This document shows, in pieces, positions 54,583-63,403 of a DNA stretch of 64,000 nucleotides. A program made the translations under genes and the position numbers. The stretch is taken from NCBI GenBank assembly GCA_029834535.1, contig JAQMWT010000029.1:62001-126000 (forward strand), written 5' to 3'. Numbering within the stretch: position 1 is the stretch's first letter; each line of letters opens with the position of its first letter. Source of the DNA: Chrysophaeum taylorii (taxonomy: Eukaryota; Sar; Pelagophyceae; Pelagomonadales; Pelagomonadaceae). The notes beneath the pieces were generated by a model. The model worked only from the letters and a program-made list of their open reading frames with translations. It did not search any database and was not told the DNA's origin.

Positions 54583-54924
54583 TTAGGTCCGCCTCTTTAG
54601 TGCCGCCCTCGCTTGCCTTGCCAGCCACCTCTTGCATGGAAACGACTCTGCGTTGTCGGGTGTGCAGAACGCATGGTGCATGGCTTCGAGCTCCGCGTGC
54701 GAGGGCGGAGTTCGCGGGAGACTGTGTCCTTCGCCCGAGCCATTGCGACGCGCGTAGTAGAGAGCACAGACTGCGGCCTCCATGTGACCTTGGTCTTTGC
54801 AGTACAAGGTGTGCATCCTCTCCATGTCCGCCATGACAGCCGCGTTCCTCGCCCTGCGAGGCCGCTCCGGGCCCGACTGGGCGGCTTCGCAAAGGGCGAT
54901 CACCACCACGGTCAACCACCACAT
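54583..54924 (-). CDS. Small secreted Cys-pair protein, unknown
   Basis: The protein has 113 residues. The start MWWLTVVVIALCEAA is a signal peptide or anchor. Two Cys pairs follow in helical settings: YCKDQGHMEAAVC (C-x10-C) and FCTPDNAESFPC (C-x9-C), each next to an aromatic His/Leu/Met segment (MERMHTLY, LEAMHHAF). The doubled layout suggests a helical hairpin with disulfides, somewhat like CHCH proteins, but the hydrophobic N-terminus argues for the secretory route. No family is named. It is divergent from the 55.0-kb gene, with 50 bp between starts. Confidence 0.6.
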   Translation of the reverse strand: MWWLTVVVIALCEAAQSGPERPRRARNAAVMADMERMHTLYCKDQGHMEAAVCALYYARRNGSGEGHSLPRTPPSHAELEAMHHAFCTPDNAESFPCKRWLARQARAALKRRT

Positions 54925-54974
54925 CCGTGAGAGTTCCGGGTCCGTTCCGTTGAGGTCCCTATTGAGACGCGTTA

Positions 54975-55511
54975 ATGAAGCGTCAACGCGGCATGAAGCG
55001 CGTCGTCGTCAAGGTGTGTACGTGCCTCATTATGACGTACTACATGACACAAAGTGGCGCGCCCAGCAAGAGGATCGACTGGTTCCGAAGGAGTCCCATC
55101 GAGGAAGCCGCGTCTTCGTCGAGATCGCGAAAGATCTCGCCCGTCCTAGTTCAAGCAGCGCTAGCGCTGGCGGTGGTCGTTGCGACGGGGATCTTCGCCG
55201 AACGGATCAAGGTCGGCCGCGATACCGAGGAAACACCAGTTGTTGACTCTCCGACCGCCGTCTCCCACCGACGGCTGCCTTCCGAGGCAACGCTCGTCGC
55301 GCATTTGCACGCCTACCGCGCGAACTTGGCTCGCGCCCTCGAGCTCAGGCGAACGCACGGCGATCTCACCGAGGACCAAGACAGGCTGGTGTCTGCAAAA
55401 TTCGAGGAGATGCGAGAAACGATTCGCATGACGGAGGAGTTGCTCCGATACGTACGCGCGGACCACAACGCCCTTGCTTCGGATTCTTCGTCGGCTGGTA
55501 ATTTTAGATGA
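54975..55511 (+). CDS. Small membrane protein with coiled coil, unknown
   Basis: The protein has 178 residues from MKRQRGMKRVVVKV. There is a basic N-terminus, a possible first hydrophobic stretch (VCTCLIMTYYM), and one clear membrane span at about 58-75 (VLVQAALALAVVVATGIF). A helical tail follows (DQDRLVSAKFEEMRETIRM) that can form a coiled coil. No domain is recognised. It could be an organelle-membrane tether. It shares a very short divergent promoter (50 bp) with the small Cys protein. Confidence 0.55.
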   Translation: MKRQRGMKRVVVKVCTCLIMTYYMTQSGAPSKRIDWFRRSPIEEAASSSRSRKISPVLVQAALALAVVVATGIFAERIKVGRDTEETPVVDSPTAVSHRRLPSEATLVAHLHAYRANLARALELRRTHGDLTEDQDRLVSAKFEEMRETIRMTEELLRYVRADHNALASDSSSAGNFR

Positions 55512-55946
55512 TACTCAGTCGAGAGACTCAAGACTCAACAGTAGCGACTGGTGGGCTCATTCAATGAAAGGATGTACATCTCGGAATAACATCTGTCGAT
55601 TTAGTAGTAGACGTGCGAGGTGGTCGTCGGCGACCATATATATCGCATCGTGTTGCCGTCGGAGTCCACGCACAAACGAAAACGAGAGGCACAGCACAAC
55701 GTATCGCAGACGACGGCGGAAGTTAGTCAAGCGGCAACCGACGAGAATAACGGCGGGCACCCTCGTCGCAAGGCGAGGAGAGCTCGTGGAATCGAAGAAG
55801 AAGAAGAAGAAGAAGAAGAAGAAGAAGAAGAAGAAGAAGAAGAAGAAGAAGAAGAAGAAGAAGAAGAAGAAGAAGAAGAAGAAGAAGAAGAAGAAGAAGA
55901 TGAAGATGAAGATGAAATAATAAAGTGAGCGCTCATGTTTTTGTTT
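55512..55946 (+). repeat. Intergenic stretch dominated by a (GAA)35 microsatellite
   Basis: An almost pure GAA run extends from 55,794 to 55,900, about 107 bp, followed by three GATGAA units. It reads as poly-Glu, poly-Lys or poly-Arg/Ser depending on frame, so the open frames there are artefacts. The 55,512-55,790 part shows no gene. The tract lies between two gene 3' ends. Confidence 0.9.
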
Positions 55947-57170
55947 CTAGTAGTGGCTGATGTCGGGTCCCATGACCTCCTCAGCGGAGGAGGTAAGGCG
56001 TCGCGCCGGTCGGAAGATGGTTTCGTTGATGAAGATGTACTCGATGGTGTAGCCCATCGCGTCGACGGTACGAAGTTGGGTGGGCTCGGTGGTCAAACTG
56101 GGCTTGGGCGAGGGCATGTAGGTGGGGGAGTAGCTCGGGGCCGAGGAGGGCGTGTAGGAGGGAGCGAGCGAGGGGATGTAGGTCGGTGAGTAGGAGGGCG
56201 AACTGGTGGGCGTGTAGGTCGGCTCGTATGTCGGTTGTGGCGAGGGGTTCGCCGTCGGTATGGGTATCGTCGGGGCAACCGTGGTGCGGTTGACCGTGGG
56301 CTGGGGCGTGGAGGTCGGCAAGTACGAGGGAACTGCCGTCGTGGGATTGTAAGTGGGGGGTAAGGAGGGCGTCGGGGTCGGCTTGTAGGAGGGAGTGGGT
56401 GTCGGTCTGTAGGTTACGGTCGTAGGAACAACCGTCGGAGTCTCCGAGGGGGTCGACGTCGGCATGCTGGTGACCGTCGGGACGTAGGACGGCAGCGGCG
56501 TCGGGGGATAGCTCGGAGCGCCGCTCGTCGGGACCGGAATCGGCACCGCCGAAGGCTCGTACGTCGACGGCGCCGCCGTTGGGTTGTCAGACATGGTAGG
56601 AATGAACGACGGGCCCGGCGTCGGCTTGTAGGTCGTCGGCGGCACCGTCGGCACCGGCGAGGGGTCGCTCGGCTTAGCAGTCGGCGCGTAAGTAGCGGGA
56701 GCCGCGGACGGCATAGCAGTCGTGGGCTGGTAGATTGGAGACGCCGTTGGGTCATTCGTTGGCTTGCGCGTCGTCGGCAAGTACGATGCCGTCGGCAAGT
56801 GCGACGGCTTGGCTGTGGTCGGCGAGTCCGTGGGTTCCGGAGTCGTGGGAGCTTTACTTGGTTCGTACGTCAACGAAGGCGCGGTAGTCGTCGGGATTAG
56901 GGAAGGACAGTACGACGGCGCTGCCGAAGGCAAAGCGCTAGGGTAGGGTATCGGACACGCGGTCGGGTGCGACGGCGTGACTGTCGGGCCCGCGGAGGGC
57001 ACCCCCGACGGACAAGACGTCGGAGTATACGTCGACGGCGACGGCGTCGGCGCGTACACAGTCGGCCGACTCGTTGTAGGTTCGCTCGACGGCGCGCGCG
57101 ACGGGCACGACGAGGGGACTTGGGACCACGCCGGCCACACCAGCCCGAGAACCACCACCCAAGGTACCAT
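55947..57170 (-). CDS. Secreted Pro/Thr/Ser-rich (PT-repeat) cell-surface protein
   Basis: The protein has 407 residues from ATG 57,170. The signal peptide is MVPWVVVLGLVWPAWS, then about 345 residues of short irregular repeats such as SYSPTYIPSLAPSYTPSS and YEPTYTP. A non-repetitive C-terminal 50 residues follow (MGYTIEYIFINETIFRP). This is the make-up of a heavily O-glycosylated wall or matrix protein. PT-rich segments like this are common in heterokont surface proteins. The conserved-looking tail may be a truncated ectodomain. No anchor is seen. The promoter lies in the T-rich stretch after 57,171. Confidence 0.75.
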   Translation of the reverse strand: MVPWVVVLGLVWPAWSQVPSSCPSRAPSSEPTTSRPTVYAPTPSPSTYTPTSCPSGVPSAGPTVTPSHPTACPIPYPSALPSAAPSYCPSLIPTTTAPSLTYEPSKAPTTPEPTDSPTTAKPSHLPTASYLPTTRKPTNDPTASPIYQPTTAMPSAAPATYAPTAKPSDPSPVPTVPPTTYKPTPGPSFIPTMSDNPTAAPSTYEPSAVPIPVPTSGAPSYPPTPLPSYVPTVTSMPTSTPSETPTVVPTTVTYRPTPTPSYKPTPTPSLPPTYNPTTAVPSYLPTSTPQPTVNRTTVAPTIPIPTANPSPQPTYEPTYTPTSSPSYSPTYIPSLAPSYTPSSAPSYSPTYMPSPKPSLTTEPTQLRTVDAMGYTIEYIFINETIFRPARRLTSSAEEVMGPDISHY

Positions 57171-57694
57171 CCTCCTCGTCGTGAGCTGCTGCCGCAAAAA
57201 ATCTACACTTCGTCAAAAATTTTGTACAGTTGTAAATCAAAAAGTTTACCCTTGTGGCAATTTTGAGTTATCACGGAATCGGAAGAGAAGCAGATTTCAA
57301 CGGATCGACACGCGTGACGGACGGAAGGACGAGGCACTCATGACGCTGGGATGCGTGATTATTTTTTGAGCCCGGCGCTTCGAAAAGCCAGCCATATAAT
57401 ATGGCGTTCAATAATAATAATAATAATAATAAGGCGCTTTCGGCGCATCCCAACAACGACCAGCACAAGCGGGTTGACGACTTGCACTTCTGCAGGAATT
57501 AAAAAAAAAAATCTCGAGGCCAGGGGGCTTGGGGGCGACGCGCACGTGGCTCGACGTGCACCTGCTGGCGAGGCTCTGACTCCAAGTCATGCGAGCACTG
57601 CCTCGACTGATGAGACTTCCAAAAAAAAAAAAAATCATTCGCGCGGGGACGAGATCTTCGACGCCGGCCGAACAACTTACCGAGATGGATCTGG
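57171..57694. other. Intergenic stretch with simple repeats
   Basis: It holds (aat)n at about 57,411-57,432, and A-runs at about 57,501-57,510 and 57,620-57,633. No gene is convincingly visible. Open frames at 57,351-57,694 are Thr/Lys-rich and look random. Confidence 0.45.
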
Positions 57695-58333
57695 ATGCTC
57701 CGTCGCCACCCTTCTTTCAACGAAGTCGAGGTGGGCTGGGGCGACATGGACTCGGTCCTTCAGCAGTTCAAGAAGAAGTATGAGAACCCCAGGGCGTCCA
57801 AGGCCACCGGGTCCGCAACCAATCCGCCGCCAAAAAATCTCGGTCGAGGCGAGCTGTCGCAGATCAGGACGCAGCAGGAGTTGGCTCAGACGCCGCTGAC
57901 GGCCATCATTACCATTCGCAATTTCGTCGAGAAAGACCTTGTCCATAAGGCCAAACAAAAGTTAAGTCTACGCACGCGTGTGTACCAAAGAAAGCGGTAC
58001 ACAGTCCGCCGTTCCATGTGCGCCGATGAGATAAGATCTTATCAAGGAGCTCCGGCTGCAGTCTCTTCCCCGTTCTTGTCCCCCGCGGCGCCCACTTCAC
58101 CCGCTGTGCCCCTTATGCCCCGATCATTTTCTTGGCCGCGACGCGCGGCTACAGTCTCCCAAGCCTTCGCCCTCGTCGGCTCTGCCACCGTCCTTAGCTT
58201 GTGCCGCTCCGTCCTTCGCTTCTCGTTGCTTCCTTTTTCCGGGTCCGTAGTCCTCACTATCGTCCCACCCGGGTGCGTACCGGCGCAGTCGTTAAGAAGT
58301 GCTCTGGGCGTTCCGGCCGCCAAAGAGGCTTAA
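57695..58333 (+). CDS. Hypothetical protein, probably only the first 88 residues or one exon real
   Basis: An open frame of 212 residues begins MLRRHPSFNEVEVGWGDMDS. Up to about residue 88 the composition is natural (DSVLQQFKKKYENPRA, LTAIITIRNFVEKDLVHKAK). After the gttaag at about 57,961 it becomes Ser/Pro/Ala-rich and less convincing. A GT donor there and a later exon are possible but I could not fix them. The ATG at 57,684 is out of frame. No family is recognised. Confidence 0.4.
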   Translation: MLRRHPSFNEVEVGWGDMDSVLQQFKKKYENPRASKATGSATNPPPKNLGRGELSQIRTQQELAQTPLTAIITIRNFVEKDLVHKAKQKLSLRTRVYQRKRYTVRRSMCADEIRSYQGAPAAVSSPFLSPAAPTSPAVPLMPRSFSWPRRAATVSQAFALVGSATVLSLCRSVLRFSLLPFSGSVVLTIVPPGCVPAQSLRSALGVPAAKEA

Positions 58334-58811
58334 AGATGAACGGGGAACGCACGAGGCGCGAGACGGGCCAGGCCGCTACAGAAGCTTCCGAGATGCAGGG
58401 GGACGCGCGACGGCCATGCGGGTCGCCACGATGGCGGGCTCCGGGCTACCGGGGAGTAAGTGGCAGCCGCGAGAGCCATCACGAGACTGCTCCACGTCGG
58501 TTTGTGCTCCGAACACAAAGTTCGTTGCGGTTGAGGCGGCTGTGCCTCGGCTACTACCTGCTCGCACGCAGCCCCTTCTTTGTTGTGGGTACAAAAAGCC
58601 ACAATTCGGGGGAGGGGGGGATCGTGACGTTAAGTCAATAGTTTACGACGCGTCGACAATGTATGTCCACCATAACAACAACAACAACAACAACGACAAG
58701 TTTCCACGCGAAGGTATAGACCCTATGAATGAATGAATGAATGAATGCATGCATGCATGCATGAATGAATGCATGCATGAACGAATGCATGTATGAGGGT
58801 GATGAGGGGTG
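58334..58811. repeat. Intergenic stretch with (GAAT)/(GCAT) tetranucleotide repeats
   Basis: From 58,727 to 58,793 the plus strand is a compound tetranucleotide array: gaatgaatgaat, then gcatgcatgcat, then mixed units. A caacaacaac run lies at about 58,675-58,693. No gene is seen. The array lies in the 3' flank of the acylated unknown gene. Confidence 0.75.
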
Positions 58812-60287
58812 CTAGATGTAGGTCGCGATAGTAAGCTGTTTGCCATCGAAGTCGTCCGGACAGTAGTCCGAGAGGATGAAGCCGAGTTGATCGAAATCGG
58901 GGTGGGCGATGATTTCGTTAAGGTAGGTGGCCTTGAGGTTCTCGGCCCTGGCGTCGTACTCGTCGAGGACTCTCTGGAGCTTGGGGTGATTGCGGGCGGG
59001 ATTATGGCCCGTCATAATGTGGCGCCTCGGTTCCACGCCGAGGATGGTGCCTAGGCCCGTGACGACGGTGTTGATGTCGGCGTCGTCCCAGGTGTCGTCG
59101 TGTCTGTTGCGCCAGCGCATGACCTCGGGAACGGCGAAGAGGCGGCCGTAGGAGAGCGTGGTGCCGTGGAGCGCGCCGGTGAGGGACATGAGCTGTATCC
59201 AGGTGTCGAGGGTCTGGAGCCTCGAGGCGTAGGTGCCGCACTTTGAGAGGTAGAGTTTGAGTTCGGCCTCTGCCTGATCGAACATGGTGTCGTCGACGTC
59301 CCTGAGGGCGTTTACGACGTCGGCAGCAAAGGGCGCGACCATGTCGGCGTGCTTGCTGAACTCGGTGAGGGCCCCGGCGCGCGCGAGGGTTTCGGGCGAG
59401 ACGTGGAGAAAGACATCGAGGAAGCCTTTGGCCGTCGTGCACCGTCCCCAGGCGTTGAGGACGTCGGCGAGGACGGGTCTGAGAGCCTGGGAGGAGCCGA
59501 AGCCGTCCTTGCCGGTGAGGACGAGGGTGTCGTCGCCCATCATCTGCGAAGAAGGCGCTGTGCCGAGGAGGAGGAGGCCGACTTCAACGTACTTGACGGC
59601 GACGTTGTCGTCGAAGACCTCCGACCATCTCTGGAGCGCGGGAAAGCGCGCGCTCGAGACGTCGAGGGCCGAGGTCAGCAAGAAATGGAAGACGTGGATG
59701 ATTGAGTGGAGTGCCGAGGCGTAGAAGAGCAGGTTGTACAAGGCCGAGCTCGCGCAGGTCTGGGGATCGGCGGCAGATACTGGCGCGCCGCGGTAGTCGT
59801 CGAACGCCGCGAACGACGCGATCTCGAGCGTGCTCGTGAAGGTGAAGTTGACGCGGTGGCCAATTCCGTTGAGAGTGCGCATCATCCGCAGAAACAAGGA
59901 GGGTTTCGTCTCGGCGGGATCGTAAGCCTTGACTTCGAATCGGCCGTCGACGAACGTGAGCGCCGAGGCGAACACCGGGTTCGTCTTGAGCAGCAACACC
60001 AGCATCTTGAGGCAGTCGCCATTTCCGAAGAACTCGTACCGCTCGGTTGGCCGCACGAGACCCGCCTTTTGCAGAAAGAAGTCGCGCGCGACCTCGAGCG
60101 AATCCTTCGCCTTTCCCACGAGGCGCTTCACGCGCGCCGACGACACGAGGTAACGGATCACGCGGACGTTGGTGAACAGCCGCACGTCACCCACCCGCGC
60201 GAGCCGCCGCGGCAGGGGCTCGTCGAAGGGCAGGTGTACGCCTTCGATCACCTCGAACATCGACGTCGATCCAAAGCAGCAACCCAT
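58812..60287 (-). CDS. Unknown protein with an N-terminal myristoylation/palmitoylation signal
   Basis: The protein has 491 residues. The first ATG in frame, 60,287, gives MGCCFGSTSMFEVIEG. Gly-2 and Cys-3/Cys-4 with Ser-7 form a classic signal for N-myristoylation and palmitoylation, so attachment to the cytosolic face of a membrane is likely. The rest is mostly alpha-helical and well composed, with a His-rich helix ALHSIIHVFHFLL, an aromatic segment FPALQRWSEVFDDNVAVKYV and a conserved-looking end YCPDDFDGKQLTIATYI. The His spacing recalls helical iron enzymes such as lipoxygenases, but no second metal motif is seen and I do not claim it. Single exon. Confidence 0.72.
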   Translation of the reverse strand: MGCCFGSTSMFEVIEGVHLPFDEPLPRRLARVGDVRLFTNVRVIRYLVSSARVKRLVGKAKDSLEVARDFFLQKAGLVRPTERYEFFGNGDCLKMLVLLLKTNPVFASALTFVDGRFEVKAYDPAETKPSLFLRMMRTLNGIGHRVNFTFTSTLEIASFAAFDDYRGAPVSAADPQTCASSALYNLLFYASALHSIIHVFHFLLTSALDVSSARFPALQRWSEVFDDNVAVKYVEVGLLLLGTAPSSQMMGDDTLVLTGKDGFGSSQALRPVLADVLNAWGRCTTAKGFLDVFLHVSPETLARAGALTEFSKHADMVAPFAADVVNALRDVDDTMFDQAEAELKLYLSKCGTYASRLQTLDTWIQLMSLTGALHGTTLSYGRLFAVPEVMRWRNRHDDTWDDADINTVVTGLGTILGVEPRRHIMTGHNPARNHPKLQRVLDEYDARAENLKATYLNEIIAHPDFDQLGFILSDYCPDDFDGKQLTIATYI

Positions 60288-60490
60288 TCCTTCTCTGATG
60301 ACGTCGATCTGACGCGGCACGAGGGGGGGAGGTGTAATTTAAATAAGTAACGGAGGACCAGAAAAAACAAAACCAATTGTCAACAACAACAACTACAAGT
60401 CGCTCAAGATGGTGGTGGTGCCCAACAACAACAACAACAACAACAACAAAAGGAGCGATCGCATTGTTGCGTGTTCAGACATTGTTTTCT

Positions 60491-60610
60491 TTACTCGGCG
60501 CCGGCGGCGGGGGTCACGTCAGCCTCCGGCACCGCCGGGCCTTCGGGGACGTAGCCCGGTGGTGGCACGGCTTCTGCAGGCGGCGTAGACTCGTCGGGGT
60601 CTTGGTCGTG

Positions 60611-60641
<31 letters not shown>

Positions 60642-62290
60642 GGGGGGGGCGGCGGCTTGGCGACGGATCTCGGATCGGCTGTCTTGAAGAGCTTGCGGCC
60701 GGCGTAGAGATTCTTCTGGTGCTGCTTGTAGGCCTTCTCGCGCTTGGAAATGTCGGCGAGAGCTCGCTTGGCGTCGTTCGAGTTGGGGTCGAGATCGAGA
60801 ACTTTTTTGAGGTCGGCGCGCGCCTTGGCCCACTCGTCGAGGCCCAGCCAGGCCTTGGCGCGGCGAAATAGGGCCTTAGCGTTGTCGGGATCGGCCTCGA
60901 CCACGGTGGCGGCGTCCTTTTTGGCGTTTACGTAGTCCTTCACCTTGAGATAGCACGCGGCACGGTTGAGGCGCGCGGCGTCGCAGGCCGTCTTGAGGCG
61001 CTTCTTGCACTCGTCGTCGGTGATGTCGTAGTCAGACGCGCCAAAGTTTACAGCTTGGTCGTAGCGGCGGATAGCGCGCGCGTAGTCGCCGCGGCTAAAG
61101 TGCTTGTTGCCGCGGCCGCGCGCGCCGTCGACGGCGGCGACCTTGGCATCGTCTTTGAGTTCCCAGGACGGCGTCGCGTCTTTGAGCGCGCACAGCTCGA
61201 GCCGCGCACGGAGGTCGCTCCCGACGGCGGCGAGGTCGCCGTGCCGGGGCCGCGAGAACCCAAACTCGGCCTTGATTCGCACTTCCGCGACCTCCCCGAC
61301 CTTCATGCGCTTGATCGCCGCCTCGGCGCCGTCGCACACGGGAATGTCGCCCGCGTACCCCTCGTGCTCGTCGATTTCCCACACCGTGCCCGAGTCGTCG
61401 GTCGCCGCAGCCTCGTGCGAGGCCGAAATCGCGCCGTAGTCGGCCACGACCGCGCCGTCCGACGAGAATATTTGGCCGCGCACCCTCACCTCTGTCGTGT
61501 CGGACGGTGTCTTCCAGTCGGCATCGGCGTCCTCCTTGAACGGCCGCTCCACGCGCTTCACCACGCCCCCGCGCGTCGACGGCACGCACTGCTCGTTCTC
61601 CGTCCACGACAACAATTTGACCTCGTAGTCCTCGTCGTCGTCGTCTGGCAGTTGGAAGCTCGCGACTTGGCCCTCCGGCATTGACTCGATCCCCAGGCGG
61701 AGCGAGGCGGGGACCGTCAAGGACTCGCACACACAGGGCGCAAGCCTGTCGTCCGAAAGCCACGACCCGCGCTGCCAGAGACCGTCGCCGACCCGAACCT
61801 CGAATTCGACGTCGCACGTGTCGTTGGGCTTGCGCCACTTGTCGGTATCGGCGATCACCTTCTTGAGAACGCGCTTATCTCCCTGCTTGTTCACGTTGTC
61901 GCGGTCGGTGAAGGACAGCAACTCGATCTCGAAATCTAGGGAGGCGTCCGGCGGAATTTTTGGCGGACTTCCCTCGGCGCCGTAAGCCTTGGAACTCGCG
62001 ATCGTGAACTTGGCGATCTCGCCGACGCGCATCGTTGGCACCGCCTCCGACCATCCCGTGATCACGCCCATCCCCACCTTGAACTCGAACGGCTGCCCGC
62101 GCGACCGCGACGAATCGAACTCCTCGCCATTCGACGTCAACGTCCCCACGTAGTGCACCGTCACCTTGTCCCCCGCCTTGGGACCTACCGTCGCCGACGA
62201 CGACGGCGCCGCCCGCACTATGCGTTTCATGATCGTCCCATCCCCACACACGTCCATCGCTGCATCCACGCTCTCTGCCATCGCGCTCAT
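60491..62290 (-). CDS. FKBP-type peptidyl-prolyl isomerase with TPR repeats
   Basis: The protein has 599 residues from ATG 62,290 (MSAMAESVDAAMD). The first FKBP domain (about 35-130) is canonical: VTVHYVGTLTSNGEEFDSS, FEFKVGMGVITGWSEAV, and YGAEGSPPKIPPDASLDFE. Two diverged FKBP-like domains follow (about 140-240 and 250-370), lacking several active-site aromatics. A three-motif TPR domain lies at about 390-520 (GNKHFSRGDYARAIRRYDQA, NRAACYLKVKDYVNAKKD, AKALFRRAKAWLGLDEWA). This is the architecture of FKBP4/5 and plant ROF co-chaperones, in which the TPR binds the Hsp90 C-terminus. The tail is poly-Asp and Pro-rich. No introns are seen. Confidence 0.93.
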
Positions 62291-62839
62291 AGTCTCGTCG
62301 CTCGCAGAAAACCACAACAAACTACTTGGGCGTTCCTTCGACTTCGACGAGAGTGTTAATTAAAAGGGGGGTCAACTTCGTTCTTCGTCGATCCAAAACG
62401 TGGTGGTGGTGGTGGTGGTGGTGCACATTCCTTTTTTCTTGGAGGGAGTCCACGCTATGCCACTATCCTCCAGCGAACAAGTGCGCGCACGCGCAGTGCT
62501 CGAAAGACGAGCGAATTATAATTCATCGTCGTCTTCTTATTCTTCTTATTCTTCGTGTTGAGAAAAGTAGCTTGGACGAGAATGAATAGGAGGATTACGG
62601 CGAAGGGCGGCGCGTGCCTGTCAGAACGAAAGAAACATGGAGGATCGCCCTCCCGACGACGACGACGACGACGGCGGCTAAAGGATCTGCTGCTAGTGCT
62701 CGATCGAAGTGATGAGCACGAGGCGCGGGAACAATCAGCCTCGATCGAGTCCCGTCGGTCTGGTCGCACGTACACACACGGCACTCGATAGTCAAAGAAC
62801 GCGAAGAAACAACAGGTTGGGGGGGGGCTCGGTCACAAA
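62291..62839. other. Intergenic stretch between FKBP start and UEV stop
   Basis: It holds a (tgg)n run (about 62,400-62,422), (ttctta)-like repeats (about 62,532-62,552), a (gac)n run near 62,655-62,674 and a G-run at 62,819-62,827. It includes the FKBP promoter. No gene is seen. Confidence 0.5.
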
Positions 62840-63403
62840 TTAATAAGTCGCGGCCTCGGGCGGCTGTCTGAGGCGTTTGTTCTCCGACTTGTTCATCTCG
62901 GTCCGAAGCATGTTCAGTACGTGTTCGACATCGTTGCTATACTTCCAGCCGGGACACAGCTTCTTCATGTCCTGCGCTCGCGACGGGCTCGGGAAAAGCG
63001 CACTAGGGAGAAAAGTCCGCACCACGACTCCGGTCGACGAGACGCAGCTCATGTTGATCTGGGTGGTAAACTTCACGTTCGGCGGCACCGTCGGATATCG
63101 CGGCCCGCATTCGATAAGCAGCGAGTAAAGCCGTCCTTCGAAAGGCGTCTGCGAGAGACGTAGAGCGGAAGCTCGTGCGAGCCAGTACTCACTCCGGCCG
63201 TGCCCATAATCGCCGCGTTCCAATTCGTGAGAAATATGTCCTCGGGGTCCACTAGCCCGGCGCTCACGCTCATGTCGCCTTGGCCCTTCTCAAACTTCTC
63301 CAATTCCTCAAGAAGCTACGCGCATAATAAAAACTTCAGGAAACCGCCGCGACAGGATTCAACTTACTCGAAAGTTGCGCGGCACGACCACATTATCGCC
63401 CAT
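62840..63403 (-). CDS. MMS2: Ubiquitin E2 variant (Mms2/Uev1), four exons
   Basis: Model, minus strand: 63,403-63,368, 63,315-63,193, 63,148-63,023 and 62,971-62,840. All introns are GT-AG (52, 44 and 51 nt), giving 138 residues. The spliced protein reads MGDNVVVPRNFR-LLEELEKFEKG, GLVDPEDIFLTNWNAAIMG, then FEGRLYSLLIECGPRYPTV, and ends LRQPPEAATY, matching Mms2/Uev1 almost end to end. As in the family, no catalytic Cys occurs at the E2 active position. With Ubc13 it builds Lys63-linked ubiquitin chains for DNA-damage tolerance. The third donor could be 3 nt earlier or later; I chose the one giving GVVD, as in the family. Length is normal. Confidence 0.92.

Noticed and set aside
55727-55936. 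Poly-Ser, poly-Glu and poly-Lys open frames
   Set aside because: They are the GAA microsatellite read in three frames.
58812-60287. Assignment of the acylated unknown protein as a lipoxygenase
   Set aside because: Only one His-rich helix fits. The second metal-binding helix and the C-terminal Ile ligand context are not convincing.
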